64,000 nt of DNA from Sulfuricurvum sp. GTDB taxonomy: Bacteria > Campylobacterota > Campylobacteria > Campylobacterales > Sulfurimonadaceae. Position 1 is the stretch's first letter, and the number at the start of each line of letters is the position of its first letter. Below are positions 7,304-16,331 of this stretch, piece after piece. Location of the stretch: contig JAQTLL010000005.1 of NCBI GenBank assembly GCA_028714915.1, forward strand, positions 62,001-126,000, read 5' to 3'. The notes beneath the pieces are model-generated. The model did not search any database. It had not been told where the DNA came from and worked only from the letters and a program-made list of their open reading frames with translations. The translations under genes and the position numbers were made by a program.

Positions 7304-8614
7304 ATGTCCAGCCCTCTTTCCATCGTTATTCTCGCCGCCGGAAAAGGGAGCCGGATGAAATCGCCCAAGGCGAAAGTACTTCATGAGATTTGCGGGCGAG
7401 AGATGCTTTACTACAGCATCAAAGCCGCGAGGGAGATTACTGATGATGTGATCGTTATTGTGGCTCACAAAAAAAATGCCGTCATCCGTGCCATGGAAAA
7501 ACATTTTACAGGACTGACGTTCGTCACCCAAGATACGGAGAATTTTCCCGGTACGGGCGGGGCGATGATGGGTGTATCTGCGAAATACGATGATGTTTTG
7601 GTACTGAATGGGGATATGCCACTTATTACCAAAGCGTCTATCGATGCATTTATGAACAGTCCCAGCGATATCGTGATGTCAGTAATTGCTCTCAAAAACC
7701 CGAGCGGTTACGGACGTGTCATTATCGAAAATAGCCATGTTGTCCGTATTGTCGAAGAAAAAGATGCTACCTATGAAGAAAAAACCGTCCAAAGCGTCAA
7801 TGCGGGCGTATATGCCTTCAAGCACCACGTTTTACAAACCTATCTTCCCCGCCTTTCCAATACCAATGCCCAAAGCGAATACTATCTCACCGACATTATC
7901 GCCCTTGCACGAGCTGACAATCTCACCATCACCCCCCTTTTCGTTCACGAGGCAGAATTTAAAGGGGTTAATTCCAAAAATGATCTTGCAACATCTGAGA
8001 TGATTATGATGGAACGTCTGCGCCAAAATTGGATGGATGCAGGGGTAATTATGCAACTGCCTCACACGATTTATCTCGAAGAGGGGGTCAAGTTTGAGGG
8101 AGAGTGTATTATCGAAAACGGCGTACGTCTGTGCGGTGATACCCTCATTGTCAATTCCCATATCAAAGCCCATAGCGTTATCGAGGAGAGTGTTGTTCGT
8201 AACTCTGACGTAGGACCAATGGCGCATATTCGTCCGCTGAGCGTCATAGAAGGAACCCATATCGGCAATTTTGTCGAGGTGAAAAAATCGACGCTCACAG
8301 GGGTAAAAGCAGGACATTTGAGCTATCTCGGTGATGCAACTATCGATGAGGGAAGCAATATCGGAGCAGGAACCATCACCTGCAACTACGACGGGGTCAA
8401 AAAATACCAAACCATCATCGGTAAAAATGTTTTTGTGGGAAGCGATACCCAGCTCGTAGCTCCCGTAGAAATAGCTGATAATGTGATGATTGCCGCAGGA
8501 ACAACGGTAACAGCAGGAAAATACGAAAGCGATATTTTGATTCTCAGCCGTACCCCCATCCGTAAAGTCGCAGGATTTTTCACCAAATTTTTCGGCAAAG
8601 GATCGTCATGCTGA
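7304..8614 (+). CDS. glmU: Bifunctional UDP-GlcNAc pyrophosphorylase/GlcN-1-P acetyltransferase GlmU
   Basis: 436 residues with both GlmU domains. The N-terminal uridylyltransferase has LAAGKGSRMKSPKAKVLH (about 10-27), LNGDMPLI and NAGVYAF. The C-terminal half is a left-handed beta helix of hexapeptide repeats (about 240-425) with the acetyltransferase signature NIGAGTITCNYDGVKK. It makes UDP-GlcNAc for peptidoglycan and LPS in the cytoplasm. The start at 7304 is chosen because CAGGAG lies 5 nt upstream; an in-frame ATG at 7277 adds MIIYYTGAS without a ribosome site. It opens a six-gene overlapping operon ending with truA. Confidence 0.95.
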   Translation: MSSPLSIVILAAGKGSRMKSPKAKVLHEICGREMLYYSIKAAREITDDVIVIVAHKKNAVIRAMEKHFTGLTFVTQDTENFPGTGGAMMGVSAKYDDVLVLNGDMPLITKASIDAFMNSPSDIVMSVIALKNPSGYGRVIIENSHVVRIVEEKDATYEEKTVQSVNAGVYAFKHHVLQTYLPRLSNTNAQSEYYLTDIIALARADNLTITPLFVHEAEFKGVNSKNDLATSEMIMMERLRQNWMDAGVIMQLPHTIYLEEGVKFEGECIIENGVRLCGDTLIVNSHIKAHSVIEESVVRNSDVGPMAHIRPLSVIEGTHIGNFVEVKKSTLTGVKAGHLSYLGDATIDEGSNIGAGTITCNYDGVKKYQTIIGKNVFVGSDTQLVAPVEIADNVMIAAGTTVTAGKYESDILILSRTPIRKVAGFFTKFFGKGSSC

Positions 8615-9879
8615 TTCCCACAAATTTGCTAGCGGGCAAAAAAATTCTCCTTGGTGTGACAGGTTCTATCGCAGCCTACAAATCGCTTGAACTGTTGCGT
8701 CTTTACATCAAAGCGGGTGCTGAAGTGAGCGTTGTTATGAGCCCTGCTGCCAAAAAATTTATCGCACCGCTGAGCTTCGAAGCCCTCAGCAAAAATCGTG
8801 TCCTCGATGATACTAACGAATCGTGGGCAGGGGATGATTTTAACCACATCAAACTCTCGCAAGGGTCAGACATCATGGTCATTGCTCCGGCAACTGCCAA
8901 CACCATCGCCAAACTCGCCAACGGAATTGCGGACACCATCCTCACCCAATGCGCCCTCGCCTTTAGCGGGGTAAAACTCCTCGCCCCCTCTGCCAACACG
9001 CATATGATTCAAAACCCGATGATCCAAGCCTCCATGAAAATGCTTGCCATTGCCAACTACGATAGTGTTTCGACGCAAACCAAAGAGTTAGCATGCGAAA
9101 CGGTAGGAGATGGGGCTATGGCGGAACCTCTTGAAATTTTCTGGAATACGGCGCGCATTTTGCTCAAAAATGATTTTTGGACCAATCGACGGGTCATCGT
9201 CACAGGTGGCGGTACGATAGAAAAGCTCGATGATGTCCGCACCATCAGCAATCGCTCAAGCGGAAAAATGGCATCCTCTCTCGCAACCGCACTTTTTTTA
9301 CGTGGTGCGGATGTAAATCTCATCGCGACTCGATTTGAGGGTGATTTACCTTTGGGGATTCATACTATCGATGTCGAAAGCTCGGATGAAATGGGCGAAT
9401 ACCTCACCGATTCCATCCGTATTGCAAAAAAAGGGAAACTTTCCAAACCTTCCCTTATCCATGATGAACCTATATCTCTTATTCAAAAAGAGCCGTTTCT
9501 CTTTATGGCGGCGGCGGTGAGTGATTATATCCCCGTTCATCCCCAAAACGGAAAACTCAAAAAAGAACTGCTGGGAGAGAGCTGGAATATTGCAATGAAA
9601 CAAAACATCGATTTGCTTGCTTCATGCACAAAAGAAGGGATAAGAACCATCGCATTTAAAGCCGAAACCGACCCTTCTGTTGCAAAAATAAATGCCCAAA
9701 AACTGCTTATCACTAAAAATGTCGATGCCGTTTGTCTCAATATTATCAACGACACAAACCCTTTTGGCAGTGACTCCAATGCTATTGATTTCATCACGGC
9801 AAACGCAACACACACGTTACCGACAAGCGACAAGCTTACCCTCTCTCTCCAACTTCTCGATCAAGCCTCTACTTTATGA
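8608..9879 (+). CDS. coaBC: Bifunctional phosphopantothenoylcysteine decarboxylase/synthetase CoaBC
   Basis: 423 residues, two domains. CoaC (1-185) has the flavoprotein start KKILLGVTGSIAAYKSLEL, the catalytic His in DDFNHIKLS, and the PxMN-type loop SANTHMIQNPM. CoaB (190-423) has VTGGGTIEKLDDVRTISNRSSGKMA and AAAVSDY with the conserved Lys/Asn region near NDTNPFG. It converts 4'-phosphopantothenate and cysteine to 4'-phosphopantetheine in CoA synthesis. The ATG overlaps the glmU stop by 7 nt, and its own stop overlaps uppS by 4 nt. No missing residue was noticed. Confidence 0.94.
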   Translation: MLIPTNLLAGKKILLGVTGSIAAYKSLELLRLYIKAGAEVSVVMSPAAKKFIAPLSFEALSKNRVLDDTNESWAGDDFNHIKLSQGSDIMVIAPATANTIAKLANGIADTILTQCALAFSGVKLLAPSANTHMIQNPMIQASMKMLAIANYDSVSTQTKELACETVGDGAMAEPLEIFWNTARILLKNDFWTNRRVIVTGGGTIEKLDDVRTISNRSSGKMASSLATALFLRGADVNLIATRFEGDLPLGIHTIDVESSDEMGEYLTDSIRIAKKGKLSKPSLIHDEPISLIQKEPFLFMAAAVSDYIPVHPQNGKLKKELLGESWNIAMKQNIDLLASCTKEGIRTIAFKAETDPSVAKINAQKLLITKNVDAVCLNIINDTNPFGSDSNAIDFITANATHTLPTSDKLTLSLQLLDQASTL

Positions 9880-10556
9880 ATAACCTTCCCTCGCACATCG
9901 CGATCATTATGGACGGTAATGGAAGATGGGCTGAGGCTCAGGGAAAAACCCGTACCTTTGGACATGAAAAAGGGTCTGAGACTGTTCGACTCATTACCAC
10001 CTATTGTGCATCAAATTCTGAAATTCAACGGCTGACTCTTTATGCGTTTAGTACCGAAAATTGGAAACGTCCGAAACTCGAAGTCGAATTTTTGATGAAA
10101 CTGCTCGAAAAATATCTCAAACGGGAGATTTCAACTTATTTGGATAACAATATTCGCTTTGAACCTATCGGGGATTTATCCGCATTTTCATCCTCCTTGC
10201 AAAAAACGATTCAAAATGTTTATGATTCAACCGCCCATTGTACAGGACTCATTCAAAGCCTCGCACTCAATTACGGCGGTCGTGATGAGATACTGCGAGC
10301 TGTCCATAAACTCAATGAAAATCAAAGTGTCATTACTGCCCAATCGCTCAATAATGCCCTCGATTCTGCCAGTGATGTCGATTTGCTTATCCGTACGGGG
10401 GGAGACCACCGCATCTCTAATTTTTTACTGTGGCAAAGTGCCTATGCAGAGCTCTTTTTTACCGATACGTTGTGGCCGGAATTTAATGTCGATGAGTTGG
10501 AAAAAATCATCACACAATTTAAAAAAATTGAACGACGATTTGGAGGGGTTAATTAA
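9876..10556 (+). CDS. uppS: Undecaprenyl diphosphate synthase UppS
   Basis: 226 residues, a cis-prenyltransferase. The pyrophosphate/Mg loop is IIMDGNGRWA (Asp13), followed by TLYAFSTENWKRP, LNYGGRDEI and the C-terminal RTGGDHRISNFLLWQSAYAE and WPEF motifs. It makes the C55 lipid carrier for peptidoglycan and LPS, matching the envelope theme of glmU and lptF in the same operon. It overlaps coaBC by ATGA, and the prepilin peptidase starts at its stop codon (TAATG). All signature residues appear intact. Confidence 0.95.
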   Translation: MNNLPSHIAIIMDGNGRWAEAQGKTRTFGHEKGSETVRLITTYCASNSEIQRLTLYAFSTENWKRPKLEVEFLMKLLEKYLKREISTYLDNNIRFEPIGDLSAFSSSLQKTIQNVYDSTAHCTGLIQSLALNYGGRDEILRAVHKLNENQSVITAQSLNNALDSASDVDLLIRTGGDHRISNFLLWQSAYAELFFTDTLWPEFNVDELEKIITQFKKIERRFGGVN

Positions 10557-11305
10557 TGGAGTGGCTATTAGTCTTTATTTTGGGAGCGGCAATCGGCTCA
10601 TTTATGAATGTGCTGATTATACGTACACCGCGTGAGGAGAGCGTCTCTTTCCCCGCATCACATTGCATGAGCTGCAATACACCTCTGCGGGCTTGGCACA
10701 ACATTCCTATTTTTTCATGGCTTTTTTTACGGGGAAAATGCAGTTTTTGCGGTGCTAAAATATCTGTACAATACCCGATTATCGAAATTCTCAGTGCCTT
10801 TATTTTTCTTTTTACTGCCATGAAACTGGGAATAAACTTCCAGGCATTAGGAATAGCACTTGTTTTTACCCTTTTGCTTTCCCTCTCAATGATCGATTTT
10901 TATTACAAAATGGTTCCCGACAGTCTTAACCTCTTGGCGCTTACGTTTGCGATTTTAAGTGCGACGTCATTGGGACAATTGGGCTACAACTTTACCAATG
11001 CCCTGCTGTTTGCAGGCGGATTTACCTTGTTGCGTTTTTATCTCTCCTACGTACTTAAAAAAGAGGCTATGGGGGAAGCAGACATTATGATTGCCGCAAC
11101 CATGGGTGCCGTACTTGGAGTCCAGCTTGCCCTTCTTGCTATTTTCCTCTCCGCACTGTTGGCTCTACCAGCATTGCTACTCACACGCTCTGATGATGAA
11201 GATTCAAAACAGCTCCCTTTTATCCCTTTTCTAGCCATGGCAACATGGATTGTACTGATGTTGGATACCTATGCAACAGCCTATTTGGCAGGTTTGTATG
11301 GATAA
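10556..11305 (+). CDS. Prepilin peptidase / N-methyltransferase (A24 family)
   Basis: 249 residues, polytopic membrane enzyme. The N-terminal cytoplasmic DiS_P_DiS domain has two cysteine pairs (Cys37/40 and Cys62/65), typical of PilD-type enzymes that also N-methylate. The A24 aspartates are at Asp114 (SMIDFYYK) and Asp176 (MGEADI), the latter in a GEAD variant of the usual GxGD motif. About seven membrane segments. It cleaves type IV pilin or type II secretion pseudopilin leaders. No pilin genes are nearby. The start follows the uppS stop directly (TAATG). Confidence 0.88.
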   Translation: MEWLLVFILGAAIGSFMNVLIIRTPREESVSFPASHCMSCNTPLRAWHNIPIFSWLFLRGKCSFCGAKISVQYPIIEILSAFIFLFTAMKLGINFQALGIALVFTLLLSLSMIDFYYKMVPDSLNLLALTFAILSATSLGQLGYNFTNALLFAGGFTLLRFYLSYVLKKEAMGEADIMIAATMGAVLGVQLALLAIFLSALLALPALLLTRSDDEDSKQLPFIPFLAMATWIVLMLDTYATAYLAGLYG

Positions 11306-12323
11306 ATTACGCCGCTATATCTTTTCGCACCTAAACGTACTGTTCTTTTCCATATTTATACCGCTGTTTACCATTGCGTCGGTTATTTTTATGATAAAAC
11401 TGGCGACCTACACCTCGATTATTCAGCTGAATATCGGCGAAATGGGAAAACTCTATCTCTTTGTTTTGCCCGAATTATTATTTTATACTCTCCCTATTGC
11501 CTTCGTTGTAGCCGGTGCTCTCACTCTCTATCGTCTCTCCAATGATAATGAAATGGTAGTCGTTTTTTCACTGGGGATCTCCCCCTCATTTTTAGTACGG
11601 ATATTAGCCCTCCCTGCATTTTTATTGACACTTGTTTTATTTGTCGATTATGTGGTCATTACCCCGTATGTCAATTCAATGTCCAAAAACTTTTTAGCCC
11701 ACAAAAAAGCAGAAGCCAAATTCAACCTAAGCGCATCCGAATTCGGTCACAATTTCGGCGACTGGATGCTTTTTATCAACAAAAGTGATAATGCTTCACG
11801 CTCGTATGGAGATGTTGTCTTATTTAACAAAGACCTCAAAGAAGAAGTTCTTTTAGTAGCACATACCGCTGAACTTCTCAACGCACACGGGAATCTGCAA
11901 CTTCAGCTCAATGATGGTGAAGGGTACAGCTACCATGATGAGAACTTTAAACGGATGAACTATAAACATCTCATTATAAATGACGTGATAAAAAGCGACA
12001 GTACCTTGTATACAGACACACTAACCTATTGGACCATGTCTCCCTCTGATCAAGAGTTCCGAACACGTCTGCTCATTACCAATGCCCTATTGAGTCTACT
12101 CCCCATCCTCTCACTTTTTTTAATCGTTGCTCTGGGTGTTGTCCACGCACGCCACCAAAAACGCTGGATATATTTATGGCTTTTTATCTCCATAGTCATC
12201 TTTTATTCTTGCGCAATCATTACGCAACGGTGGCTTGGATTCCATGCCCTTTGGGCGGTAGCTCTTGGCTGGCTGTTTACCACTTATTTCATCTACAGAC
12301 GGCTTGTAGGTAATCGCTTTTGA
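11298..12323 (+). CDS. LptF/LptG-family permease (YjgP/YjgQ)
   Basis: 341 residues with three N-terminal membrane helices (about 8-30, 50-75 and 95-118), a periplasmic beta-rich domain (~120-260), and three C-terminal helices (~265-335), the layout of LptF/G subunits of the LPS transporter. N-terminal MDKLRRYIFSHLNVLFFSIF is typical. The family moves LPS from the inner membrane through the LptA bridge. Start at 11298 is chosen over 11271 because it overlaps the upstream stop by 8 nt, as elsewhere in this operon, and removes a non-family extension. LptF versus LptG is undecided; LptF is more likely. Confidence 0.8.
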   Translation: MDKLRRYIFSHLNVLFFSIFIPLFTIASVIFMIKLATYTSIIQLNIGEMGKLYLFVLPELLFYTLPIAFVVAGALTLYRLSNDNEMVVVFSLGISPSFLVRILALPAFLLTLVLFVDYVVITPYVNSMSKNFLAHKKAEAKFNLSASEFGHNFGDWMLFINKSDNASRSYGDVVLFNKDLKEEVLLVAHTAELLNAHGNLQLQLNDGEGYSYHDENFKRMNYKHLIINDVIKSDSTLYTDTLTYWTMSPSDQEFRTRLLITNALLSLLPILSLFLIVALGVVHARHQKRWIYLWLFISIVIFYSCAIITQRWLGFHALWAVALGWLFTTYFIYRRLVGNRF

Positions 12324-13048
12324 ATCGTGTCAAAATCACCATGAGCTACAACGGCTCGGCGTTTATGGGTTCTCAGCAACAGCCCACTACGACCAATACC
12401 GTCATCGGAACCCTCATCATCGCTTTGCGACGACTACGCATCCATACCCTTCCAAAAGGGTCAGGGAGAACCGATCGCGGTGTTCATGCAACGCACCAAG
12501 TGATGCACCTTGATTTGCCTTTATACTGGAACGATCTGCGGCGTCTCAAAGATATGCTCAACATGCAGCTACCCTCTTCCATCCGTATTGGACGCATCGA
12601 GTTTGTTGACAATGAGTTCCATGCACGCTATACGGCGCGTAAAAGGGTCTATCGTTACATCCTCAAAGAGGGAAAAACGAACCCTTTCGAAGACAATTTC
12701 ATTACCTTTGTCCCCACCCTCAACCCCGAAGCCATTATCGATGCAATCACACTCTTCGAGGGGACCCACAGTTTTGAATTGTTCAAAAAAAGCGGTAATG
12801 ATTTGGAACATTTCACTCGCATCATCTATCGTGCCTATGCCTACACCCACAAAGGACACCTTATCCTCTGCTTTGAGGGAAGCGGCTTTTTACGCTCCCA
12901 AATCCGTCTAATGGTCGGTTTTTTACTCCGTATCTCAGCGGGTAAATCAACCAAAGAGCAGCTGCTTGAACAGCTCAATTGTATCAAACGTCACTCCACC
13001 GACATCGCTCCGCATAATGGTCTTTACCTTACACATATCAAATACTAA
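12320..13048 (+). CDS. truA: tRNA pseudouridine synthase TruA
   Basis: 242 residues. Begins with TTG overlapping the upstream TGA (12320-12323). The catalytic motif GSGRTDRGVHA holds nucleophile Asp52. Other TruA marks are RYTARKRVYRYIL, the EGTHSFELFKK region and EGSGFLRSQIRLMVG near the C-terminus. It makes pseudouridine at positions 38-40 of the anticodon stem. It is the last gene of the glmU operon; a weak hairpin with CCCGTCATTCGCGGG follows in the 134-bp gap before htpG. Confidence 0.94.
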   Translation: MNRVKITMSYNGSAFMGSQQQPTTTNTVIGTLIIALRRLRIHTLPKGSGRTDRGVHATHQVMHLDLPLYWNDLRRLKDMLNMQLPSSIRIGRIEFVDNEFHARYTARKRVYRYILKEGKTNPFEDNFITFVPTLNPEAIIDAITLFEGTHSFELFKKSGNDLEHFTRIIYRAYAYTHKGHLILCFEGSGFLRSQIRLMVGFLLRISAGKSTKEQLLEQLNCIKRHSTDIAPHNGLYLTHIKY

Positions 13049-13182
13049 ATCCCGTCATTCGCGGGAATAACGAATCATTCTTTAGTCATCTACACTAAAC
13101 AATCTTGATACACCTTGCATTATTACTACTATTTCGTTAAAATCACAGTTCAAAATTTTAAACCTAAAAGGAAACAGTCAAA

Positions 13183-15063
13183 ATGGCAAAACATCAATTT
13201 CAAACTGAAGTCTCACAAATTTTACATCTTATGATCCACTCATTGTATTCAAACAAAGAGATCTTTGTTCGTGAACTTGTCTCCAACAGTTCAGATGCAC
13301 TCGACAAGCTCAATATGCTCGTTCTCACCGATGAAAACTACAAAGGGATAGCCTTTAACCCACGCGTTGACATCATCATCGATAAAGAGGCAAAAACTCT
13401 CACAATTTCTGACAGCGGTATCGGGATGAACGAAGCGGATTTGGTCGAAAACCTTGGAACCATCGCAAAATCAGGGACAAAAGCGTTCTTGGAAAAACTA
13501 AGCGGTGATCAGAAAAAAGATTCCAATCTTATCGGTCAGTTCGGTGTCGGTTTCTACGCCTCATTCATGGTTGCCGATAAAGTCGAAGTTATTTCTCGTA
13601 AAGCCGGAGAAGAGCAAGCCTACAAATGGAGCTCAATGGCAGGGTCAGAGTACGATCTTGAGCCTGCAGAGCGCGACACTCACGGTACGAGCATCATCAT
13701 GCACTTAAAAGACGATGAGAGCGAATTTTTAGAGACTCACCGAATTGAGAGTATCATCAAAAAATACTCAAATCACATCCCATTCCCGATCTTCATGGAT
13801 AAAGAGGAGTGGGTAGCACCTGCTGAAGGCGAAGAAAAAGGTCACAACGAAACCAAAAACGTCCAAGTCAATAAAGCTAACGCGCTATGGACAATCTCTA
13901 AATCCGACATCACCGACGAAGAGTACAAAGACTTCTACTCAAGCATCGCGCATGATTCAAGCGAGCCCTTGCTATGGATGCACAATAAAGCGGAGGGAAC
14001 TTTAGAGTACACCACTCTCTTTTACGTACCGTCAAAAGCACCGATGGATTTGTACCGCGTCGATTACCAAAGCGGTATCAAACTCTACATCAACCGTGTT
14101 TTCATCACCGACGATGAAAAAGAGCTTATGCCGACCTATATGCGTTTCCTTCGCGGGGTGATCGACTCTGCCGACCTTCCGTTGAACGTCAGCCGTGAAA
14201 TCCTCCAAAGCAACCGCGTTATGGCGAAAATCAAAAACGCATCGGTCAAAAAAGTCCTCAGCGAACTTGCAAAAATAGCAGAGAATGACACCGAGAAATA
14301 TGACGCATTCTACAAAGAGTTCGGTAATGTTCTCAAAGAGGGTCTTTACAGCGATATGGGCAACCGTGAAAAAATCTTAGAGCTTCTAAAACTCAATACT
14401 CTGAATGCTCATGAGCCGGTTATGTTCAGCAAATTTGTCGAGGGTGTCGATAGCGAAAAGAAAGAGATCTATTACATCACAGCCAAAATGTCTCTCCAAA
14501 TGCTCAAAAACTCTCCGAGCCTAGAGCGTTTCAAAGCCAAAGGGATTGATGTATTAGTACTCAACGAAGAGATTGACACCATCGTATTCCCAATGGTAAG
14601 TGAGTACAAAGAGTACAAATTTATCAATGTCACCGATGCGGTTCTCGAAGAGAGCGAAGAGGAGAAAAAAGAGCACGAAGAGACAGCCAAAACGCTTGAA
14701 ACATTCATCGGACAGCTCCAAAGCGCATTGGGTGAAAACGTATCGAAAGTTGAGACGACCTTTGACCTCACCGATTCTGCCGTATGTCTGAAAATTGACA
14801 AAGAAGATTCAGGCTACATGATGGCGCAGATGATGAAACAGTTCGGCAACATGGGCGGCGACATCCCGGCACCGAAACAAATTCTCCAAATCAACCCGAA
14901 CCATGAGCTGATCAAAAAGCTCAGTGATTCAGCGGATATGAACCTCATTGACGATGCAGCACACGTGTTGCTCGATCAGGCGAAACTCTATGAGGGTGAG
15001 ACCCTTACCGATACCGCAGGATTTATCGCACGCCTTAACCGTATTATGGCGAAAGCTTTATAG
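13183..15063 (+). CDS. htpG: Chaperone HtpG (Hsp90)
   Basis: 626 residues, full-length Hsp90. The ATPase domain has ELVSNSSDALDKL (about 27-39), DSGIGM and GQFGVGFYA; the middle domain has NVSREILQSNRV; the C-terminal dimerisation domain is complete. It folds client proteins in the cytoplasm with DnaK. An acidic insert (EESEEEKKEHEE, around 490) is normal for the family's variable linker. The start follows AAAAGGA. A possible -10 TTAAAAT lies at 13137-13143. No heat-shock operator was recognised upstream. Confidence 0.96.
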   Translation: MAKHQFQTEVSQILHLMIHSLYSNKEIFVRELVSNSSDALDKLNMLVLTDENYKGIAFNPRVDIIIDKEAKTLTISDSGIGMNEADLVENLGTIAKSGTKAFLEKLSGDQKKDSNLIGQFGVGFYASFMVADKVEVISRKAGEEQAYKWSSMAGSEYDLEPAERDTHGTSIIMHLKDDESEFLETHRIESIIKKYSNHIPFPIFMDKEEWVAPAEGEEKGHNETKNVQVNKANALWTISKSDITDEEYKDFYSSIAHDSSEPLLWMHNKAEGTLEYTTLFYVPSKAPMDLYRVDYQSGIKLYINRVFITDDEKELMPTYMRFLRGVIDSADLPLNVSREILQSNRVMAKIKNASVKKVLSELAKIAENDTEKYDAFYKEFGNVLKEGLYSDMGNREKILELLKLNTLNAHEPVMFSKFVEGVDSEKKEIYYITAKMSLQMLKNSPSLERFKAKGIDVLVLNEEIDTIVFPMVSEYKEYKFINVTDAVLEESEEEKKEHEETAKTLETFIGQLQSALGENVSKVETTFDLTDSAVCLKIDKEDSGYMMAQMMKQFGNMGGDIPAPKQILQINPNHELIKKLSDSADMNLIDDAAHVLLDQAKLYEGETLTDTAGFIARLNRIMAKAL

Positions 15064-15065
15064 TC

Positions 15066-15128
15066 ATTCCGTACTTGATACGGAATCTAGCCTCACACTT
15101 CCCCGTCATTCCCGACTTGATCGGGAAT
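15066..15128. repeat. Two dRS3-like hairpins with CTTGA loops
   Basis: ATTCCGTA-CTTGA-TACGGAAT (15066-15086) and ATTCCCGA-CTTGA-TCGGGAAT (15108-15128). Stems differ by compensating changes while the loop is identical. They resemble the ATTCCC(N8)GGGAAT repeat class (Neisseria dRS3-like). They begin 3 nt after the htpG stop and could end its transcript. Confidence 0.8.
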
Positions 15129-15164
15129 CCAGCTTCTTCAAACATATAAATCCATATTTTCTCG

Positions 15165-15227
15165 TTCCCAACGTCCTCGTTGGGAATACAGACTAATGCT
15201 ATACACTCCCAAGCTAGAGCTTGGGAG
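15165..15227. repeat. Two further hairpin repeats (AACG and AAGCT stems)
   Basis: TTCCCAACG-TCCT-CGTTGGGAA (15165-15186) and CTCCCAAGCT-AG-AGCTTGGGAG (15206-15227), both perfect. With the pair at 15066-15128 they make four hairpins in 160 bp. The 300-bp gap between htpG and 15367 holds little besides these repeats and a likely promoter near 15331-15355. Confidence 0.8.
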
Positions 15228-15366
15228 CGAGAGATGATTGTTCCCACAGCAAACTCCTAGTATTCTATCGGGAAAATATAGCATTGGAACTAACACACCT
15301 GATTATGTATTAATTTCTATTGGTCAATGCTACAATACAATTATTATACTTGCAAAAGGATATTCA

Positions 15367-15930
15367 ATGCTATCTCGTACACTCCGTTCTGTCCTCATGT
15401 TATCGTTATTGAGCATACCTCTCATTTTATCAGCAGAGCTAAAAAATGAAAATCTCCTCCAAAGCATACCGACTGGGTACAAAATCGATTACCAAATAAA
15501 ACAAAAGAATCTGATTATGATGGAAATGGTTCCTGACAAACAATCGGTCAATAACTGGGATGAGATGGTGACTACTCAGATTATGCTCGGGCTTAAAAAC
15601 GTAACACCCGAAACATTCCAATCATCTATGCAAAAGATGTGGTCAGATACGTGTAAAAATTCCCAGTTTGTGACTCTAAAACAAGGGAAAGAAAACAGCT
15701 ATCCATTTTCCTTCTGGCTTCAACTCTGCCCGATGAATCCCTCTACGGGTAAAGCCGAGATCACATGGTTCAAAGCAATCCAAGGAAATGACAGCTTCTA
15801 TGTTGTTCAAAAAGCTTTTAAATTTGAACCGTCTGAAGAACAAGTCACACAGTGGACACAATATTTGCGCTCCGTTACGGTGTGTGATACTCGACTGCCA
15901 AACAGTTTATGCCCAAAACTTCAAGATTAA
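15367..15930 (+). CDS. Unknown exported protein, 187 aa
   Basis: I do not recognise this family. A Sec signal (MLSRTLRSVLMLSLLSIPLILSA) is followed by about 164 residues with four cysteines (SDTCKNS, LQLCPMN, VTVCDT, NSLCPKL) that probably pair in the periplasm. It has a mixed alpha/beta look and no membrane segment. I place the start at 15367, where AAAAGGA lies 6 nt upstream and the signal peptide begins; the frame is open back to 15238 but that part encodes no signal. It is a single gene between two repeat clusters. Confidence 0.65.
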   Translation: MLSRTLRSVLMLSLLSIPLILSAELKNENLLQSIPTGYKIDYQIKQKNLIMMEMVPDKQSVNNWDEMVTTQIMLGLKNVTPETFQSSMQKMWSDTCKNSQFVTLKQGKENSYPFSFWLQLCPMNPSTGKAEITWFKAIQGNDSFYVVQKAFKFEPSEEQVTQWTQYLRSVTVCDTRLPNSLCPKLQD

Positions 15931-15956
15931 GCCTATTTTCCCTTCGTTTATAACGT

Positions 15957-15978
15957 TTCCCACTCTCCTGAGTGGGAA
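15957..15978. repeat. Hairpin repeat, ACTC-stem variant
   Basis: TTCCCACTC-TCCT-GAGTGGGAA, perfect 9-bp stem with the same TCCT loop as 15165-15186 but a different, compensated inner stem. Lies 27 bp after the stop of the unknown exported protein. Confidence 0.8.
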
Positions 15979-16040
15979 CGCATACCCCTTTTTGCGCTAG
16001 GAGCTAGTGGTCAGATATTCAATCTTCATTTTTTAACTAG

Positions 16041-16060
16041 ATTCCCGCCTACGCGGGAAT
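16041..16060. repeat. dRS3-like hairpin, CTAC loop
   Basis: ATTCCCGC-CTAC-GCGGGAAT, perfect 8-bp stem. Ends 10 bp before the coding sense of the BrnT remnant begins and may mark the point where that gene was cut. Confidence 0.78.
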
Positions 16061-16070
16061 GACACCCTAG

Positions 16071-16170
16071 GTCGTCGTTCACGTTGAAAGGCACGAAGCG
16101 ATTCGAATTATTTCGGCACGATATGCCAGTAAAAATGAACAAAAATTTTATGAGGAACAGCAATTAAAAA
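16071..16170 (+). pseudogene. Decayed BrnT-type toxin, C-terminal remnant
   Basis: The frame from 16071 reads VVVHVERHEAIRIISARYAS then KNEQKFYEEQ. The IRIISAR core followed by KNE..FYEE is the C-terminal signature of BrnT ribonuclease toxins (about 90 aa when whole). The N-terminal half is absent; a hairpin repeat lies directly upstream. There is no start codon and no stop before the antitoxin-like frame begins. I infer an old type II toxin that has lost its catalytic N-terminal part. The match is from memory of the family motif. Confidence 0.6.
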
Positions 16171-16326
16171 AGAATACAATTTTACAAATGCACAACAAGG
16201 TAAATTTTATATCCCACTCGAAGAGATTGAAGCTCCAATCTATCTTAAAAAAGATGTTGCCCGTTTTTCGCAGAAAAAAAAGAGACTCTTCAAAACCTTA
16301 TTACTGAGCTTTTAATGCTAAAATAG
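16166..16326 (+). pseudogene. Decayed BrnA-like antitoxin with frameshift
   Basis: KKEYNFTNAQQGKFYIPLEE, then PIYLKKDVARF, matches the common antitoxin pattern YxFxxAxxGKFYxP...PIYL. The natural ending FFAEKKETLQNLITELLMLK lies in the next frame, with a TAG at 16324-16326. One T seems to be missing from the T run at 16264-16268; restoring it joins the frames. No ATG is present at the junction with the toxin remnant. Together with 16071-16170 this is the ruin of a toxin-antitoxin pair. Confidence 0.6.
16319..16324 (+). promoter_or_regulatory. Extended -10 box of the nuclease gene (leaderless)
   Basis: TGC-TAAAAT: hexamer 16319-16324 with TG extension at 16316-16317. The ATG at 16332 is 7 nt downstream, where transcription should start, and there is no Shine-Dalgarno between. 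This suggests a leaderless mRNA. Confidence 0.5.
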
Positions 16327-16331
16327 CACCA

